Source: Phyllobacterium phragmitis (GTDB lineage Bacteria > Pseudomonadota > Alphaproteobacteria > Rhizobiales > Rhizobiaceae). Taken from it: a stretch of DNA of 64,000 bases. The DNA lies in assembly GCF_002980495.1 (NCBI RefSeq), contig NZ_PVBR01000002.1, positions 62,001-126,000 on the forward strand. Direction: 5' to 3'. Below, one piece after another: positions 54,689 through 63,739 of the stretch (its first letter is position 1; every line of letters starts with the position of its first letter). The notes under the pieces are model-generated. The model was given only the letters and a program-made list of their open reading frames with translations. It was not told where the DNA came from and made no database searches. The translations under genes and the position numbers were made by a program.

Positions 54689-56212
54689 TCACTCCACCCT
54701 TACAGTCACAAACCGCAATTCGCCGGTTTTCGAGGCGAGCATCAGAAGTGCATTCTTGCGGCCTTCCTTGCGCAGCCCGTCGACACGCTTCTCGACATCA
54801 TCGGGCGAACCGACCGTTTCCTGGCCGATATCGACGATCACCTCGCCGGGCGCGATGCGTTTTTCCGCTGCCGCCGAATTGGGCGCAACTTCCGTGACCA
54901 CCACGCCCTGAACATCGGGCGCTATCTCGAACCTCGTCCGCATCTCATCATCGAGGGCCGCAAGCTTCATGCCCAGGACGTCAACCGAAGCGGGCTTATC
55001 AGGCTGTTCGGTGCTCTTGTCTGTCCCCTCGTCGTCGGTATCGTCTTTCGTTTCTTTCTTTTCGAATTCCTCCAGGCGACCGAGCTTGACCTTGACGGTC
55101 TCTTGCCTGCCCTTGCGGATGACGACCACTTCGACTTCCTTGCCGACCGGGCTTTCAGCCACGACGCGCGGAAGATCGCGCGCGTTTTCAATGGTCTTGC
55201 CATCGAATTTGACGATGACGTCGCCCGGCTGGATTTCCTTGTTGTCGACATTGCTACCTTCGACCAATCCCGCAACCAGCGCGCCCGTGGTCGATTTCAT
55301 TCCGAGGCTCTCGGCAACATCGTCGGTGACGGGCTGGATGCGCACGCCGAGCCATCCGCGCCGGGTTTCGCCGAATTCCCTCAACTGGTCGATGACGCTC
55401 ACCGCCATTTCAGTCGGAATGGCGAAGCCTATACCGATCGAGCCGCCGGAGGGTGAGATGATGGCCGTATTCACGCCGATGACCTCGCCATCCATATTGA
55501 ACAGCGGCCCACCGGAATTACCCCGATTGATCGCCGCGTCCGTCTGGATGAAATTGTCGTAGGGGCCGGAATTGATATTGCGATTGCGCGCCGAGATGAT
55601 GCCTACCGTCACCGTGCCGCCAAGGCCGAACGGATTGCCGATGGCCATTACCCAATCGCCGATGCGCGCTTTCTGCGAATCACCGAATTTCACCGCCGTC
55701 AGCTTGTGCTTGGTCGGATCGATCTTCAAGACGGCCAGATCGGTCTTGACGTCCTTGCCGAGCAGTTCCGCCTTCAGCTTCGATCCATCATTGAAATTGA
55801 CCTCGATGTCGTCAGCATCCGCAATGACGTGATTGTTGGTGACGACGATACCCTGTTGTGCATCGACGACGAAGCCCGAGCCAAGTGACTGGACCCGGCG
55901 TGACTGCCCCCTTTCTCCGCCTCGTCCCTGAGGTCCGAAGAAATCATCGAAGAACTCCTGGAAGGGCGAGCCCTCGGGTATTTGCGGCATGGGCACTTGA
56001 TTGCCGCTTCCCGGTCCCTGCACGTTTTGTGACGTGGAGACGTTTACCACCGCGTCGAGACGTCCCTGAGCAAGATCGGCGACTGATGCCGGGCCTTCGG
56101 CGGCCTGGACCGGTGTCGTCCACACCGGCGCGATCGCGCCGAACGTCACCGCACCGATGGCAATTGCCGCAATGCCGCTGCGAAGAAAACCGGATCGAGT
56201 TCCGAAAGCCAT
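54689..56212 (-). CDS. degP: DegP/MucD periplasmic serine protease
   Basis: The 507-aa precursor has a signal peptide ending near TTPVQAA, a trypsin-like domain (about 95-280) with catalytic His in NNHVIADAD, Asp in TDLAVLKID and Ser in RGNSGGPLF, and two PDZ domains (about 300-390 and 430-500). It degrades misfolded exported proteins. In many alphaproteobacteria it lies downstream of hflK-hflC, as here with the DUF2065 gene between. Confidence 0.96.
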   Translation of the reverse strand: MAFGTRSGFLRSGIAAIAIGAVTFGAIAPVWTTPVQAAEGPASVADLAQGRLDAVVNVSTSQNVQGPGSGNQVPMPQIPEGSPFQEFFDDFFGPQGRGGERGQSRRVQSLGSGFVVDAQQGIVVTNNHVIADADDIEVNFNDGSKLKAELLGKDVKTDLAVLKIDPTKHKLTAVKFGDSQKARIGDWVMAIGNPFGLGGTVTVGIISARNRNINSGPYDNFIQTDAAINRGNSGGPLFNMDGEVIGVNTAIISPSGGSIGIGFAIPTEMAVSVIDQLREFGETRRGWLGVRIQPVTDDVAESLGMKSTTGALVAGLVEGSNVDNKEIQPGDVIVKFDGKTIENARDLPRVVAESPVGKEVEVVVIRKGRQETVKVKLGRLEEFEKKETKDDTDDEGTDKSTEQPDKPASVDVLGMKLAALDDEMRTRFEIAPDVQGVVVTEVAPNSAAAEKRIAPGEVIVDIGQETVGSPDDVEKRVDGLRKEGRKNALLMLASKTGELRFVTVRVE

Positions 56213-56357
56213 AAGCGCAAACTCCGATAATTGTGTTGCAGGCAGTCGACCGCGCCACGCGCGGCGGTCGCACCAATGCTAAGGTCAGCACCTAGTTTCA
56301 GTGCCTAAAAAATACGGCTTGTTTGCGGCCTTGAAAAGCCACTGTGAATGAAAAGAA

Positions 56358-56543
56358 TTACCCGCGTGCCAGCCAGACGATCACCACGCCGGCGGCAATG
56401 GCGAGAATGCCGGCGATGCGCAGTACGCCATCGGGCAACTCGACCACGTCGCGGGCAAAATGCTTCGCCAGAGATGGAAAGCCGCCGTAGAGCAGCCCCT
56501 CGAACACGAAGAGCAGACCTACGGCGGCAAGAAAGTCGTTCAT
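56358..56543 (-). CDS. DUF2065 small membrane protein
   Basis: A 61-aa protein with two membrane helices (about 5-22 and 41-58) separated by PSLAKHFARDVVELPDGVLR, the DUF2065 (YjeT-like) pattern. Such genes regularly follow hflKC. It starts 28 bp after hflC ends, so it is probably in the same transcript. The function is unknown. Confidence 0.88.
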   Translation of the reverse strand: MNDFLAAVGLLFVFEGLLYGGFPSLAKHFARDVVELPDGVLRIAGILAIAAGVVIVWLARG

Positions 56544-56571
56544 AGACCTCTATTCCGTTCGCCGCAGCCTA

Positions 56572-57522
56572 TCATTGCGCCGGCGTCGACCGATTGGCCG
56601 GAGCAGCCGCCGGCGCCTGTCGGTTCACCGCAGGAACGTTGCCCTTTGCGTCCTGGAAATAACGGAAGAATTCCGAATTCGGCGACAGCACCATTGTCGT
56701 ACCTGATGTCTCCAGCGCCTGCTCATAGGCTGCCATCGAACGGTAGAAGGCGAAGAAATCCGGATCCTTGGTGAAGACATCGGCAAAGATGCGGCTGCGC
56801 TCGCCTTCGCCCTCACCGCGCAGGATTTCCGATTCCTTGCGGGCATCGGCAAGGATTTCCACCACCTGGCGGTCGGCCACGGCGCGGATGCGCTGCGCCG
56901 CCTCACGGCCACGGGCACGCAAGCGTTCCGCTTCCGCAAGACGTTCCGCCTTCATCCGGTCGTAGGTCTGCTGCGAGACCTCCGCCGTCAGATCGGTACG
57001 GCGGATACGCACATCCGCGATGGTGAGGCCGAGCGAGGTAGCGTCGGGGCTCAACTGTTCGCGCACCTCCCGCATCATTTCGCCACGCTCCTCGGAAAGC
57101 GCCGCCTCGAAGCCGCGCAGACCGTAGACGCCACGCAACGCCGCATCGAGACGTGTGCGCAGACGCTGTTCGGCGAGCGTCGTATTGCCCGAAACCGTCT
57201 GGCGGAAGCGCCGTGCATCGGTGATCCGATAGACCAGGAAGGCATCGACATCGTAGAACTTGCCGCCCGAGACCTGAACGCGGATATCGTCCAGATCGAA
57301 GCGCCGCAGACGATCATCGATCATCTGCACATTGTCGGCATCGAAGAAGCTAAAGGGCAGTTTCAGATAAATGCCGGGCTGGGTCTTCACATCGATGATC
57401 TGGCCGAAGCGAAGAACGATAGCCTGCTGACGCTCGTTGACGATGAACACCGACGAATAGAGCAGGAAGACGGCGATCGCGATGATGCCCGCAATGATGG
57501 GGAAACGGTTCTGGTTCATCAC
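56572..57522 (-). CDS. hflC: HflC, FtsH protease modulator
   Basis: The 316-aa SPFH/prohibitin-type membrane protein has one N-terminal membrane helix (about 7-26), the SPFH domain with NERQQAIVLRFGQIIDVKTQP and IRRTDLTAEVSQQTYDRMKAE, and a coiled-coil C-terminus. With HflK it forms the cage around FtsH. It overlaps hflK by 4 bp. The C-terminal Ala/Pro-rich tail (about 295-316) is low complexity. Confidence 0.95.
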   Translation of the reverse strand: MMNQNRFPIIAGIIAIAVFLLYSSVFIVNERQQAIVLRFGQIIDVKTQPGIYLKLPFSFFDADNVQMIDDRLRRFDLDDIRVQVSGGKFYDVDAFLVYRITDARRFRQTVSGNTTLAEQRLRTRLDAALRGVYGLRGFEAALSEERGEMMREVREQLSPDATSLGLTIADVRIRRTDLTAEVSQQTYDRMKAERLAEAERLRARGREAAQRIRAVADRQVVEILADARKESEILRGEGEGERSRIFADVFTKDPDFFAFYRSMAAYEQALETSGTTMVLSPNSEFFRYFQDAKGNVPAVNRQAPAAAPANRSTPAQ

Positions 57523-58688
57523 TGGCTGGCTCCTGTCACGCTGCTGGCCCCGGTGGTAGTCCCGCCGGTCGTACTTCCAGTCGTGTTGTTCGGTGGAGTC
57601 GTTTGGGGCGCGCGCTGGCGCATCAACTCATTGAGCGGCAGATAAGGCACAGCGTTATTTCCCTGCTCCATGATCACCTTGTTGGAGCCCTTCAGAACGC
57701 GCTCCATGGTTTCGAGGAACAGGCGCTTGCGCGTCACGTCGGGCGCCTTGACATATTGGTCATAGACGGAGGTGAAGCGCTGCGCTTCACCGATCGCCTC
57801 CTGGACGATTCGGTCCTTGTAGGCCGCAGCCTCCTCGCGGACCTGCGCGCCCTGACCACGCGCCGCGCCGAGTTTCTGGTTGGAATACTGGTTGGATTCT
57901 TCGACGAAACGGTCTTCGTCCTGTTCAGCGCGCTGCACCTCGTCGAAGGCATCCGCCACTTCGGGTGGCGGCGCGGCGTCCTCGATGGAAACGGCGTTGA
58001 CCTGAATACCCGCATTATAGTTATCGAGTGCCGCCTGCACGATGGCGCGCACGTTCTGGGCGATATCCGCGCGGTTGTCACGGAACACGTCCTGTGCCGG
58101 ACGACGACCGACGACCTCACGAATGGCGCTTTCGGAAACCTGCTGCACCATGTTGTCGGGATCCTGCACATTGAACAGATAAGCGCGCGGCGCGATCACC
58201 TGATAAAGCACCGAGAACTGGACGTTGACGATGTTCTGATCGCCGGTCAGCATCAGCCCCTGCGTGGCGCCGCGCGTACCCTGACCGCCGATATTGATCT
58301 GCTTTTCGACGATCTGCGCCTTCTCATAGGTTTCGATGGGCCACCAATGGAAGTGCAGGCCGGGCCCGGAGATTTCTTCCTTCGGTTTTCCAAAACGCAG
58401 TTCGACGGCAAGCTCGTCCGGCTGCACCGTATAGACCGACTTGAAAAGCCAGAAGGCGAGGAGCACGACGCCCGCCACGATATAGATAGTGTAATTATTG
58501 CCACCACCACCACCGCCGGGAAGTGCCCGTCTCAGCCGGTCTTGGCCCTTGCGCAGGATATCCTCTAGATCCGGTGGCGTACCGGGGGCGCCACCGCGCG
58601 GGCCCTTCGGCCCCTGTCCCCACGGACCGCCATTGTTGCCGCCGCCACCCCAAGGGCCGCCGCCGCCATTTTGATTACTCCAGGGCAT
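57519..58688 (-). CDS. hflK: HflK, FtsH protease modulator
   Basis: The 389-aa partner of HflC has the Gly-rich cytoplasmic N-terminus typical of HflK (MPWSNQNGGGGPWGGGGNNG), one membrane helix (about 66-86), SPFH domain (TVQPDELAVELRFGK, LMLTGDQNIVNVQFSVLYQV) and a Thr/Gly-rich C-terminal tail. It is the first gene of hflK-hflC-DUF2065. Confidence 0.96.
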   Translation of the reverse strand: MPWSNQNGGGGPWGGGGNNGGPWGQGPKGPRGGAPGTPPDLEDILRKGQDRLRRALPGGGGGGNNYTIYIVAGVVLLAFWLFKSVYTVQPDELAVELRFGKPKEEISGPGLHFHWWPIETYEKAQIVEKQINIGGQGTRGATQGLMLTGDQNIVNVQFSVLYQVIAPRAYLFNVQDPDNMVQQVSESAIREVVGRRPAQDVFRDNRADIAQNVRAIVQAALDNYNAGIQVNAVSIEDAAPPPEVADAFDEVQRAEQDEDRFVEESNQYSNQKLGAARGQGAQVREEAAAYKDRIVQEAIGEAQRFTSVYDQYVKAPDVTRKRLFLETMERVLKGSNKVIMEQGNNAVPYLPLNELMRQRAPQTTPPNNTTGSTTGGTTTGASSVTGASQ

Positions 58689-58850
58689 TCTTACCTCTCA
58701 TTTCGTACGCAAGAGGCAACGTACGACCTCCCGACATCAATTCATGTTTCCCGTTTATAGGGATGGTGAAAGCCGCTTTCAACGCAAGCGGAGAACTTTC
58801 GATGCTCATTTGGAAAATCAGCATGTTTTGCGAAGCCTCAGCGTGTCCAT

Positions 58851-59369
58851 TCAGCTTCTTTCATAGACGATATAGCGCGTGGCATGGCTGTCCTTCTCTC
58901 CTGCCGGCACCTCTTCCGCTGAAACCTTGCGCCAATCAGCCGGATCGATCGCCGGAAAATACGTATCGCCCACCACCTCGCCGAGAACCTCGGTCACATA
59001 GAGCCGATCCGCAAGAGGCAATGTCTGGCGATAGATATCGCCGCCGCCGATCACACAGATCTCGTCGGCGCCCGCCTCCTCCGCGCGCCCTCGGGCCAGT
59101 GCCAGCGCGTCTTCGACCGAGCCCGCCACATCGATCCCATCGACCGCGAAATCCGGGTCGCGGGTAACGACGATATTGGCGCGTCCGGGCAGCGGCCGGC
59201 CGATCGATTCCCAGGTCTTGCGGCCCATGATGATCGGCTTGCTCATGGTGACCGCCCTGAACCGCTTCATATCGGTAGAAAGCCGCCATGGCAGACCATT
59301 GTCGCATCCTATGATTCCGTTTTCCGAAATGGCGACGACGATCGAAATAATGGGGGAAACCGCTTTCAT
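58851..59369 (-). CDS. folA: Dihydrofolate reductase
   Basis: The 172-aa enzyme regenerates tetrahydrofolate: ISENGIIGCDNGLPWRLSTD with the active-site Asp, IMGRKTWESIGRPLPGR for NADPH binding, and IGGGDIYRQTLP. It is coupled to thyA by TGATG, the usual pairing since thymidylate synthase consumes the folate that it restores. Confidence 0.96.
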   Translation of the reverse strand: MKAVSPIISIVVAISENGIIGCDNGLPWRLSTDMKRFRAVTMSKPIIMGRKTWESIGRPLPGRANIVVTRDPDFAVDGIDVAGSVEDALALARGRAEEAGADEICVIGGGDIYRQTLPLADRLYVTEVLGEVVGDTYFPAIDPADWRKVSAEEVPAGEKDSHATRYIVYERS

Positions 59370-60268
59370 CAGACCGCCACATCTGCCTTGATCGCGGCGT
59401 GCGGCTCATACTCCGTCACCTCGAAATCATCGATCCGGTAGCCGTCGATGCTGGGAGGCCGGCGCAGCAGGCGCATCCGGGGAAAAGGCCGAGGCTCCCG
59501 TCTCACCTGCTCGCGCGCCTGTTCCAGATGGTTGAGGTAGAGATGCACGTCGCCTCCCATCCAGATGAGTTCGCCCAGTTCGAGACCGGTCTGCTGGGCC
59601 ACCATCATCTGCAATGCCGCGCCGCCGACGAAATTAAACGGCGCGCCGAGTTCCAGATCGCAGCTGCGCTGGTAAATCAAAAGGTTGAGCCGGTTTCCTC
59701 CCGTGACATGGAACTGATAGACCATGTGGCAGGGCGGCAGCGCCATATCAGGCAGTTCCGGCACGTTCCAGCCATGAAAAAGCATGCGCCTGCTCGACGG
59801 ATTGGTCTTCAGCGTCTCGATGACGGTGGCGATCTGGTCGTGCTCGACACCGTCCGCGCCGCGCCACCGGCGCCACTGCTTGCCATAGACAGGACCCAGG
59901 TCGCCCCATTTGCGCGCGAAATCATCATCCTCGAGGATGCGCTTCTCGAATTCGGGCTGCGAAATGTCCTCGGCCGTCGCCTTGCGGTATTTGTCCAGCG
60001 GCCAATCGGTCCAGATCCGGACATTCTCTTTCAACAGCGCCTGGATATTGGTTTCCCCCGTCAGGAACCACAGCATCTCCTTGACGGCCAGCTTCCAGTA
60101 GACCCGCTTCGAGGTCAGGATCGGCACCGTGCCGTCCGAAAGATCGAACCGCAGCATCGTGCCGAATGTCGAAAGCGTGCCGACGCCGGTCCGGTCGATT
60201 CGCCTGTCCCCCTTCTCCAGAACGTGGGACATGAGGTCGAGATATTGATATTCGGGGTGGCGCGGCAT
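59369..60268 (-). CDS. thyA: Thymidylate synthase
   Basis: The 299-aa enzyme converts dUMP to dTMP using methylene-tetrahydrofolate. Active-site Cys is in LPPCHMVYQFHV, the nearby segment is YQRSCDLELGAPFN, and the C-terminus is ADVAV. It is longer than E. coli ThyA (264) because of an insert in the small domain (about 90-120: KATAEDISQPEFEKRILEDD), as seen in related families. First gene of the thyA-folA pair. Confidence 0.97.
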   Translation of the reverse strand: MPRHPEYQYLDLMSHVLEKGDRRIDRTGVGTLSTFGTMLRFDLSDGTVPILTSKRVYWKLAVKEMLWFLTGETNIQALLKENVRIWTDWPLDKYRKATAEDISQPEFEKRILEDDDFARKWGDLGPVYGKQWRRWRGADGVEHDQIATVIETLKTNPSSRRMLFHGWNVPELPDMALPPCHMVYQFHVTGGNRLNLLIYQRSCDLELGAPFNFVGGAALQMMVAQQTGLELGELIWMGGDVHLYLNHLEQAREQVRREPRPFPRMRLLRRPPSIDGYRIDDFEVTEYEPHAAIKADVAV

Positions 60269-60342
60269 TGTTTTCTCCTGGAAGCCGTCCTGTTTCGATG
60301 GAATCGCAGAACCGCTCCAATCCTATATGCCAAAATAGCAAA

Positions 60343-60365
60343 ACCCCGGCGCAAAGCACCGGGGT
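60343..60365 (-). terminator. Rho-independent terminator behind DUF2853 gene
   Basis: ACCCCGG and CCGGGGT form a 7-bp stem, followed by TTTTG on the minus strand, 23 bp behind the DUF2853 stop. Confidence 0.8.
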
Positions 60366-60387
60366 ATCACATGTTATCATCAAAAAA

Positions 60388-60699
60388 TCAGAGGGTTTCG
60401 AGTTTCCCAAGCGCTTTCGCGGTCAGATAGTAGAAGGTGACGCGCTGCTTGTCGCGATCGCCTTTCATGATTTCCCCGACGCTCTGGATAGCAGCACTGC
60501 CCTTGTCGGCATCGGCAATGCCGAGCTTCTTCTCGACCCAGCTCTTGCGCACGCGCTCGACTTCGCTTGGGTCCGACATCGCGACGAGCGAAGCATCCCT
60601 GCTGCGCAGCGCTATGCCCAGATGCTTGACGATTTTTTCGACGATGGCCGGATCTGCACCGGCATCGTAACGGCGGACGTCTTCGATATATTCACTCAT
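60388..60699 (-). CDS. DUF2853 family protein
   Basis: The 103-aa product matches DUF2853: MSEYIEDVRRYDAGADPAIV and KSWVEKKLGI, ending YYLTAKALGKLETL. The family is helical and of unknown function. The start ATG 60699 is preceded by AAGGAG 8 nt upstream, so the open frame beyond it is not used. Confidence 0.88.
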   Translation of the reverse strand: MSEYIEDVRRYDAGADPAIVEKIVKHLGIALRSRDASLVAMSDPSEVERVRKSWVEKKLGIADADKGSAAIQSVGEIMKGDRDKQRVTFYYLTAKALGKLETL

Positions 60700-60977
60700 T
60701 GACCGTTCTCCTTCGACTCTGGCCACATCATCGGCTGCAGGAACAGCAGAATGGAATCGTCAGTTAAATCCACTGTTGCAAAACATTGACTAGCAAAAAA
60801 CGCCTGTCAATGCCGCTTGAACATTGCCGGTCCGATTGGCTGCGTATGGAAAACGGTGAAGCTACCCTGGAAACGCACCGAAAACATTCCGGCGCCGTTG
60901 AAAAACGATAACCCGGACCAGCGCAAATCGTACCAGGGGCCCTTCCAATTCCCGCCGGGCGCGTCTATATACGATCT

Positions 60978-61364
60978 GCCGGTCTCGACCGGCTATGGTG
61001 ATAAACGGACGATGTAATAAGCCTATTGGACCCGGGGGCGGTACCCGGCGCCTCCACCAGAATGCAGCCAGAGCAAGTTCAGGAAAAGTGTAAAACGGTT
61101 TTCCGTCCGGAGTTGCGAGATAGATTAAGGCGGCTGCCTTGTGGCGGGGGCGAAATAGGATCGACAAGGGTGTAAAGATCGCTCTTTTGCCCGGCATAGT
61201 ACCACCGTTATCGGGCTAACTCAGTAGTTGCAAACGACAACTATGCGGAGGCACGTCTCGCCGCTTAATGCGGTGCGATAGCTTCAAATCAAGCCTTAGG
61301 CCGTCGCAGGTCTAAGCGGGGTTCGGAGGCACCTGGCAACAGAAGCCTCCACTTCTCCCCGCTT
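60978..61364 (+). ncRNA. ssrA: Permuted two-piece tmRNA precursor
   Basis: Alphaproteobacterial circularly permuted tmRNA. The acceptor piece comes first and ends CGCCTCC-A-CCA (61049-61059). After an intervening segment, the coding piece starts GGGGGCG at 61146. These arms pair over 7 bp with a G·U at the third position, the alanine identity mark. The resume codon GCA at 61230 opens a 12-codon tag ANDNYAEARLAA, with TAA at 61266-61268. A T-arm-like CCGGG…CCCGG lies at about 61032-61048. The 5' end is estimated from TATATA at 60966 and a GCCGGT-CTCG-ACCGGC hairpin; the 3' end from a hairpin (61314-61364) with TTTT. Confidence 0.92.
61070..61117. repeat. Dispersed repeat inside tmRNA intervening segment
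   Basis: AGAGCAAGTTCAGGAAAAGT followed by GTTTTCCGTCCGG and GTTGCGA: an imperfect palindrome related to that at 16511. It lies wholly between the mature acceptor and coding pieces of tmRNA, so it should be removed during processing. Confidence 0.65.
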
Positions 61365-61372
61365 TTCCCTTC

Positions 61373-62596
61373 CTATTCCGCCGGCACATCCACCGGGATT
61401 TCCGTTGCGCCCGTGCTGCGCCGGCGACCCAGCGACAACTGCGTGAGCAGGAATGCGCCGATCGCGCAGGCGGCAATGCCTGCAATCATTGGCAGCGCGG
61501 TGCCGTCGAAGAATGCGCTGGCAATCCCCATGGCTATCGCCGCGGCAACGAAATGCAGCGTCCCCATGAGAGCCGATGCCGTACCCGCGATTACACCATG
61601 ATCCTCGAGCGCCAGCACCGCCGTCGTCGGAAACACCAGTCCCAGGAAACCATATCCGATGAACAGGAACGCGGCCATGACAGGCAATGACTGGAAGCCT
61701 GATATCGTCACGATGAGCAGCAGCGTCATCGCCGCGGCGTAGCCTGCAACAGCCATCCGCACGACCCGCACCAGTCCGAATCGGTCGGCCAGCCAGCCGC
61801 TCAACTGCGATACGCTGAAGAACGACACCGCATTGATGGAGAAGGCGATGCTGTACTGGGTCGGCGTGAGACCGTAATGGTCGATCAGCACGAAGGATGA
61901 GTTGGCGAGATAGACCAGGAACGACGACAGGCCGAGACCGCCGATGAAGGTCAGCCCAAGGAAATTACGATCCTTCAGCAGCAGCCCATAGGCGGCGAGT
62001 GCACTGCCGAGGCTGCTTTCCACCCGCATGGATTTCGGCCGCGTCTCCTTCAGCGACGTGGCAAGCAGCACCATGCCGATGAGCGCGGCGATCAACACGG
62101 CCCAGAACACGCCGCGCCAGCCGAAGAAGGAGATGATCGCCGTGCCGGTCAGCGGCGCGAGGATGGGCGAAATGCTGAAGACGAGCATTAGCAGCGACAT
62201 CAGCCGCGCCGCATCGACGCCGGTATGCAGATCGCGCACGATGGCGCGCGGAATGACCATGCCTGCACTGGCCCCGATCCCCTGCAGGAACCGGAAAGCG
62301 ACGAGCGTGTCGATATCGCCGGCGAGCGCCGATCCGATGCTGCCGATGGAGAAAAGCACGAGCCCGCCATAGAGCGGGACCTTGCGGCCCAGCATGTCGG
62401 AAAGCGGCCCGCAGAAAAGCTGTGCCAGGCCCATGGAGATGAAGAAGGCGAGCAGGCTCATCTGTACGGCGCTCGTCTCCGCCGAAAGATCTGCTCCGAT
62501 CGTCGGCAGCGCCGGAAGATACATATCGATCGCAAATGGCCCTATAGCTGACAGAAGTCCAAGAACGATCGCAGTGCGAAGAAATCTGGATGACAT
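61373..62596 (-). CDS. Bcr/CflA-type MFS drug exporter
   Basis: The 407-aa transporter has about twelve helices and begins MSSRFLRTAIVLGLLSAIGP. DMYLPALPTIGADL is the Bcr/CflA motif and SDMLGRKVPLYGGL the MFS signature loop. It exports drugs such as bicyclomycin or sulfonamides in relatives. The frame extends upstream to 62779, through the operator region; ATG 62596 is chosen from homology. Its stop lies just beyond the tmRNA 3' hairpin, which it may share as terminator. It is divergent from the TetR gene. Confidence 0.92.
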   Translation of the reverse strand: MSSRFLRTAIVLGLLSAIGPFAIDMYLPALPTIGADLSAETSAVQMSLLAFFISMGLAQLFCGPLSDMLGRKVPLYGGLVLFSIGSIGSALAGDIDTLVAFRFLQGIGASAGMVIPRAIVRDLHTGVDAARLMSLLMLVFSISPILAPLTGTAIISFFGWRGVFWAVLIAALIGMVLLATSLKETRPKSMRVESSLGSALAAYGLLLKDRNFLGLTFIGGLGLSSFLVYLANSSFVLIDHYGLTPTQYSIAFSINAVSFFSVSQLSGWLADRFGLVRVVRMAVAGYAAAMTLLLIVTISGFQSLPVMAAFLFIGYGFLGLVFPTTAVLALEDHGVIAGTASALMGTLHFVAAAIAMGIASAFFDGTALPMIAGIAACAIGAFLLTQLSLGRRRSTGATEIPVDVPAE

Positions 62597-62740
62597 CGCG
62601 GATACTTTCGAAATGAAGGATCGACCGGGCGTCGCGGTACACGGGGCGCGGCACGGGCTCCGCCGGTCGGTCATAATAGAAACGGGGAATGCCGAACGCC
62701 TCTCCCATTGCGGAAGATGACGGCAGGCTATATTCATCAC

Positions 62741-62786
62741 GTCCAATTGTTTGGACAGTGATGTCAAATTAGACACCATTGTCTAA
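62741..62786. promoter_or_regulatory. Tandem operator sites for the TetR regulator
   Basis: Two 18-bp inverted repeats lie directly next to each other: TTGGACAGTGATGTCAAA (62751-62768) and TTAGACACCATTGTCTAA (62769-62786, perfect 7-bp arms around 4 nt). A third overlapping palindrome GTCCAATTGTTTGGAC spans 62741-62756. They sit in the 218-bp gap between the divergent exporter and TetR genes, close to the TetR start. Confidence 0.75.
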
Positions 62787-62814
62787 ATCGTCAACCCGTC
62801 TTAATCTTGGTGTC

Positions 62815-63597
62815 ATGAAGAATACTGACAAATCTGCTGCCACCGCGCGTCCGGCGCCTGGCTCCTGCTCCCCCGGCCCCTTCTCCAATGCCAAGGGACC
62901 TGATCACAGGGGACAAGCCTTTACCCGGCCCGGCAGCGGGCAATGCATGAAGCGCAATTCCATACTGGATGCGGCCGCGCGCACCTTCTGCCGTGACGGT
63001 TTCACCGGCACCAGCATCGACCTGATCGCCGCCGAGGCCGGCGTCTCGCGGCAGACCATCTACAATCACTACCGTGACAAGGAGATGTTGTTCGGCGCGG
63101 TCGTCGATGAAATCATCGGACGCATGAACGCCGTTCTTTACGGCATTCTCGCCACCTTTCCCGAAAAGCCGGACAATCTCGAAGCCGATCTCGTCCTTTT
63201 CGCCACCCGGCTCGGCAAGAATTGCATGTGCAACCAGGATGGGGAGTTCCTGCGCAAGCTGATCCAGGCCGAGGGCGAGCGCTATCCCGAACTGTTCGCG
63301 ATCTGGCGCGAGAACGGTCCCGCCAGGGTCTGGTCCGCCATCGCCGCAAGGCTCGCACGGCTTGCCCATTGCGGCGCTCTCGACATCGATGACCCCGACC
63401 TTGCCGCGCGCCAATTCATGGCGCTGATTAATACCGACCTCCAGTTTTGCGGAATGCTGGGCGAAAAGCCGACGGAAAAGCAGATCGAGGACGGTGCACG
63501 TAACGGCGTACGCACCTTCCTGCGCGCCTTCGCATCTCGCGGCAATCCGTCGACCAAAGCCGATCCGGCGGTAAAACCCAATATGGCGCTTTTCTGA
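62815..63597 (+). CDS. TetR family regulator of the MFS exporter
   Basis: A 260-aa regulator with the helix-turn-helix at about 48-95: ILDAAARTFCRDGFTGTSID and AEAGVSRQTIYNHYRDKE, then a TetR C-terminal domain (DLVLFATRLGKNCM…). An unusually long, Pro/Gly-rich N-terminus of about 45 residues precedes the HTH, so translation could start lower (Met at 62947, MKRNSIL). The palindromic sites in front imply autorepression and control of the exporter. Confidence 0.88.
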   Translation: MKNTDKSAATARPAPGSCSPGPFSNAKGPDHRGQAFTRPGSGQCMKRNSILDAAARTFCRDGFTGTSIDLIAAEAGVSRQTIYNHYRDKEMLFGAVVDEIIGRMNAVLYGILATFPEKPDNLEADLVLFATRLGKNCMCNQDGEFLRKLIQAEGERYPELFAIWRENGPARVWSAIAARLARLAHCGALDIDDPDLAARQFMALINTDLQFCGMLGEKPTEKQIEDGARNGVRTFLRAFASRGNPSTKADPAVKPNMALF

Positions 63598-63739
63598 CGC
63601 CATTGCCCGTCAATTACCGCATATCCCATTTCCCCGGTCGCAATTGCTATGGCCTTGCGCCATAATGGCGACGCTTTATGGCTCTTTCGTTCCACATCGA
63701 ACTTGACATCGAACTGCGAATCCGTGGGATAAGCACCTT

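Noticed and set aside
60817-61197. Two short overlapping frames on opposite strands upstream of and across the tmRNA
   Set aside because: They overlap the permuted tmRNA precursor and its repeat; no ribosome-binding site or motif.
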